A DNA stretch of 42,707 nt, from assembly GCA_964464465.1 (NCBI GenBank), contig CAYXGF010000008.1, forward strand, positions 1 to 42,707, in the 5' to 3' direction. Of the stretch, positions 41,753 to 42,707 are shown in pieces (within the stretch, counting starts at the first letter, position 1; every line of letters starts with the position of its first letter). The translations under genes were made by a program, and so were the position numbers. Source of the DNA: UBA940 sp964464465. GTDB taxonomy: Bacteria; Bacteroidota; Bacteroidia; Bacteroidales; Rikenellaceae. Under the pieces are notes generated by a model, which saw nothing but the letters and a program-made list of their open reading frames with translations, did not search any database and was not told where the DNA came from.

Positions 41753-42445
41753 ATGAACAATAGCGATGTCTTGTTCTGTATATTCAACTACCGCCATGCG
41801 AAGAACTCGGAACGGCTGTATAAGTTGATACATAGGGATTTCAATTGTTTTATCCTGGATTCGAAAAGCGATGAACGGCCGGACGCGATGAATGGTGATA
41901 CGAAATATTTCGATAATATTTATTATGGCGGATTGTATAATGCTGCTGTTCGCTTCACCAATGACATGCACTGCAAGTATCTGTTTTTCATTTGCGGAGA
42001 TGTGATAATGGACAAACGCAACTATATGGTCCTGCGAGACGTCTTATTGAATGAGGATTTTTCAGATGTCGGAGTGTACGCCCCGTCCCATATGGCGAGT
42101 TCATTCACGTTGTTCAAAAGCGGATATTGCAAGGGGACATTTGCCAAAAGAGAAGTTGCGGCAATAGAGGGCATTTTGTCCTTGATAAACATCGAGGTTT
42201 TGAACGGCGCATTCCCGTGCGAATACAACAAACACGGGTGGGGTATAGATGGGGTAGTGGCCTATCTGGCAAAAAAGCAAGGTCTCAAAATATTTGTCGA
42301 TGACAGGATACAAATATATCATCCGAAAGGCACAGGATACAATTCCGAAGAGGCAATGAATCTCTCGCGGATTTACAGAGAAAAATTAGGCAATGAAATC
42401 AATCGCGGATGCCTGGATTGCATAAGAGAAGCCGTGAAATATTAG
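41753..42445 (+). CDS. Second GT-A-type glycosyltransferase of the cluster
   Basis: A 230-aa protein. Nucleotide-sugar-fold signs are SDVLFCIFNYRHAKNSERLY, the YGGLYNAAVRFTNDMHCKYLFFICGDVIMDKRNY segment with GDV in the metal-motif position, and the acceptor region FPCEYNKHGWGIDGVVAYLAKKQG with the His-Gly-Trp-Gly-x-Asp motif common in GT2-like enzymes, ending IYHPKGTGYN. It lies 6 bp after the one-TM gene and is the last gene before a terminator. It probably extends or modifies the sugar placed by the first glycosyltransferase, or glycosylates a second site; this is inferred from position. The exact family is not certain. Confidence 0.6.
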   Translation: MNNSDVLFCIFNYRHAKNSERLYKLIHRDFNCFILDSKSDERPDAMNGDTKYFDNIYYGGLYNAAVRFTNDMHCKYLFFICGDVIMDKRNYMVLRDVLLNEDFSDVGVYAPSHMASSFTLFKSGYCKGTFAKREVAAIEGILSLINIEVLNGAFPCEYNKHGWGIDGVVAYLAKKQGLKIFVDDRIQIYHPKGTGYNSEEAMNLSRIYREKLGNEINRGCLDCIREAVKY

Positions 42446-42466
42446 TATATAATAACATTTACCATG

Positions 42467-42497
42467 GAGGTTGCGATAGTTCGCAACCTCTTTTTTT
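42467..42497 (+). terminator. Terminator of the peptide export cluster
   Basis: A perfect 10-bp stem (42467-42476 with 42481-42490), TAGT loop, then seven Ts. A textbook intrinsic terminator, 21 bp after the last gene. Confidence 0.92.
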
Positions 42498-42611
42498 CGG
42501 CATATCGTCTCCATATTATTGAATGTGTAAGACCGACGATTTGTCATTAAAGTATTGTGTTTGGTCTACGGCATAAATTCATGCTCTTTGAGCGATGCCT
42601 CACAGTGAGTG

Positions 42612-42643
42612 TTTGTTCGCCAGCGAAATATTTTCTACTTTTG
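42612..42643 (+). promoter_or_regulatory. Promoter for the gene running off the right edge
   Basis: TTTG (42612-42615), 20 bp, then TACTTTTG (42636-42643). Transcription would start near 42650. Confidence 0.6.
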
Positions 42644-42681
42644 TAACTGCCTCGGATTGCATTCCTGGCAGACATCTTTTG

Positions 42682-42707
42682 ATGAAAGTGTTTTCGCTTT
42701 TGTTTTT
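42682..42707 (+). CDS. Start of an exported or membrane protein, cut by the window edge
   Basis: ATG at 42682 begins MKVFSLLF, a signal-peptide-like start, 39 bp after a good -7 box. Only eight codons are present, so nothing more can be said. Confidence 0.4.

Overview
The window is a piece of a Bacteroidales chromosome or metagenome bin. The evidence is the Bacteroidota-type promoters (TTTG, 19-20 bp, TAnnTTTG), SPII lipoproteins, a Rho with a long charged N-terminal insert, FimA/Mfa-type fimbrial genes, BF3164-like six-bladed propeller lipoproteins and NVEALA-type small proteins. The genus cannot be fixed from sequence alone. A run of 10 Ns inside rho shows that this is a draft assembly.

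Positions 1-7.1 kb are mostly core genes: a cut-off tRNA-Gly(CCC), cysK, an S1/P1-type nuclease, rho, kdsB, a LuxC-family acyl-CoA reductase, a pRiA4b ORF-3-like protein and miaA. From 7.1 to 19.9 kb lies an envelope locus on the minus strand. Four propeller lipoprotein/NVEALA pairs are followed by a thioredoxin-like lipoprotein, a DUF1573 lipoprotein, an O-antigen-ligase/TPR membrane protein and a signal peptidase I. One pair is tandemly duplicated, with a third decayed remnant. Two of the four NVEALA genes are frameshifted, one of them at a G8 tract. A lone lipoprotein with a degenerate transglutaminase-like region (10.4-12.3 kb) is transcribed the other way.

At 20.0-21.4 kb two core genes (panB, a TrmH-family methyltransferase) precede a tyrosine recombinase. 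Just after the recombinase is a 196-bp element bounded by a perfect 17-bp inverted repeat. The element contains a promoter -10-like box pointing at a six-gene FimA/Mfa-type fimbrial operon (23.2-32.7 kb). This has the layout of a phase-variable fimbrial switch, captured in the apparent ON orientation. A second, fixed promoter lies closer to the operon.

Positions 33.3-42.7 kb are accessory. They hold a membrane-anchored TlpA-like protein and a retron reverse transcriptase fused to a TOPRIM domain. Directly upstream of the RT is a candidate msr-msd RNA bounded by an 11-bp a1/a2 inverted repeat with its own -7 box. A peptide-modification and export cluster follows: a GT-A glycosyltransferase resembling animal polypeptide GalNAc-transferases, an 82-aa double-glycine precursor ending in Asp-Thr-Thr-Gly repeats, a radical SAM/SPASM enzyme, a C39-peptidase ABC exporter, a one-TM protein and a second glycosyltransferase. 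The most exciting reading is an exported, radical-SAM-modified and O-glycosylated peptide, which I do not recognise as a described system.
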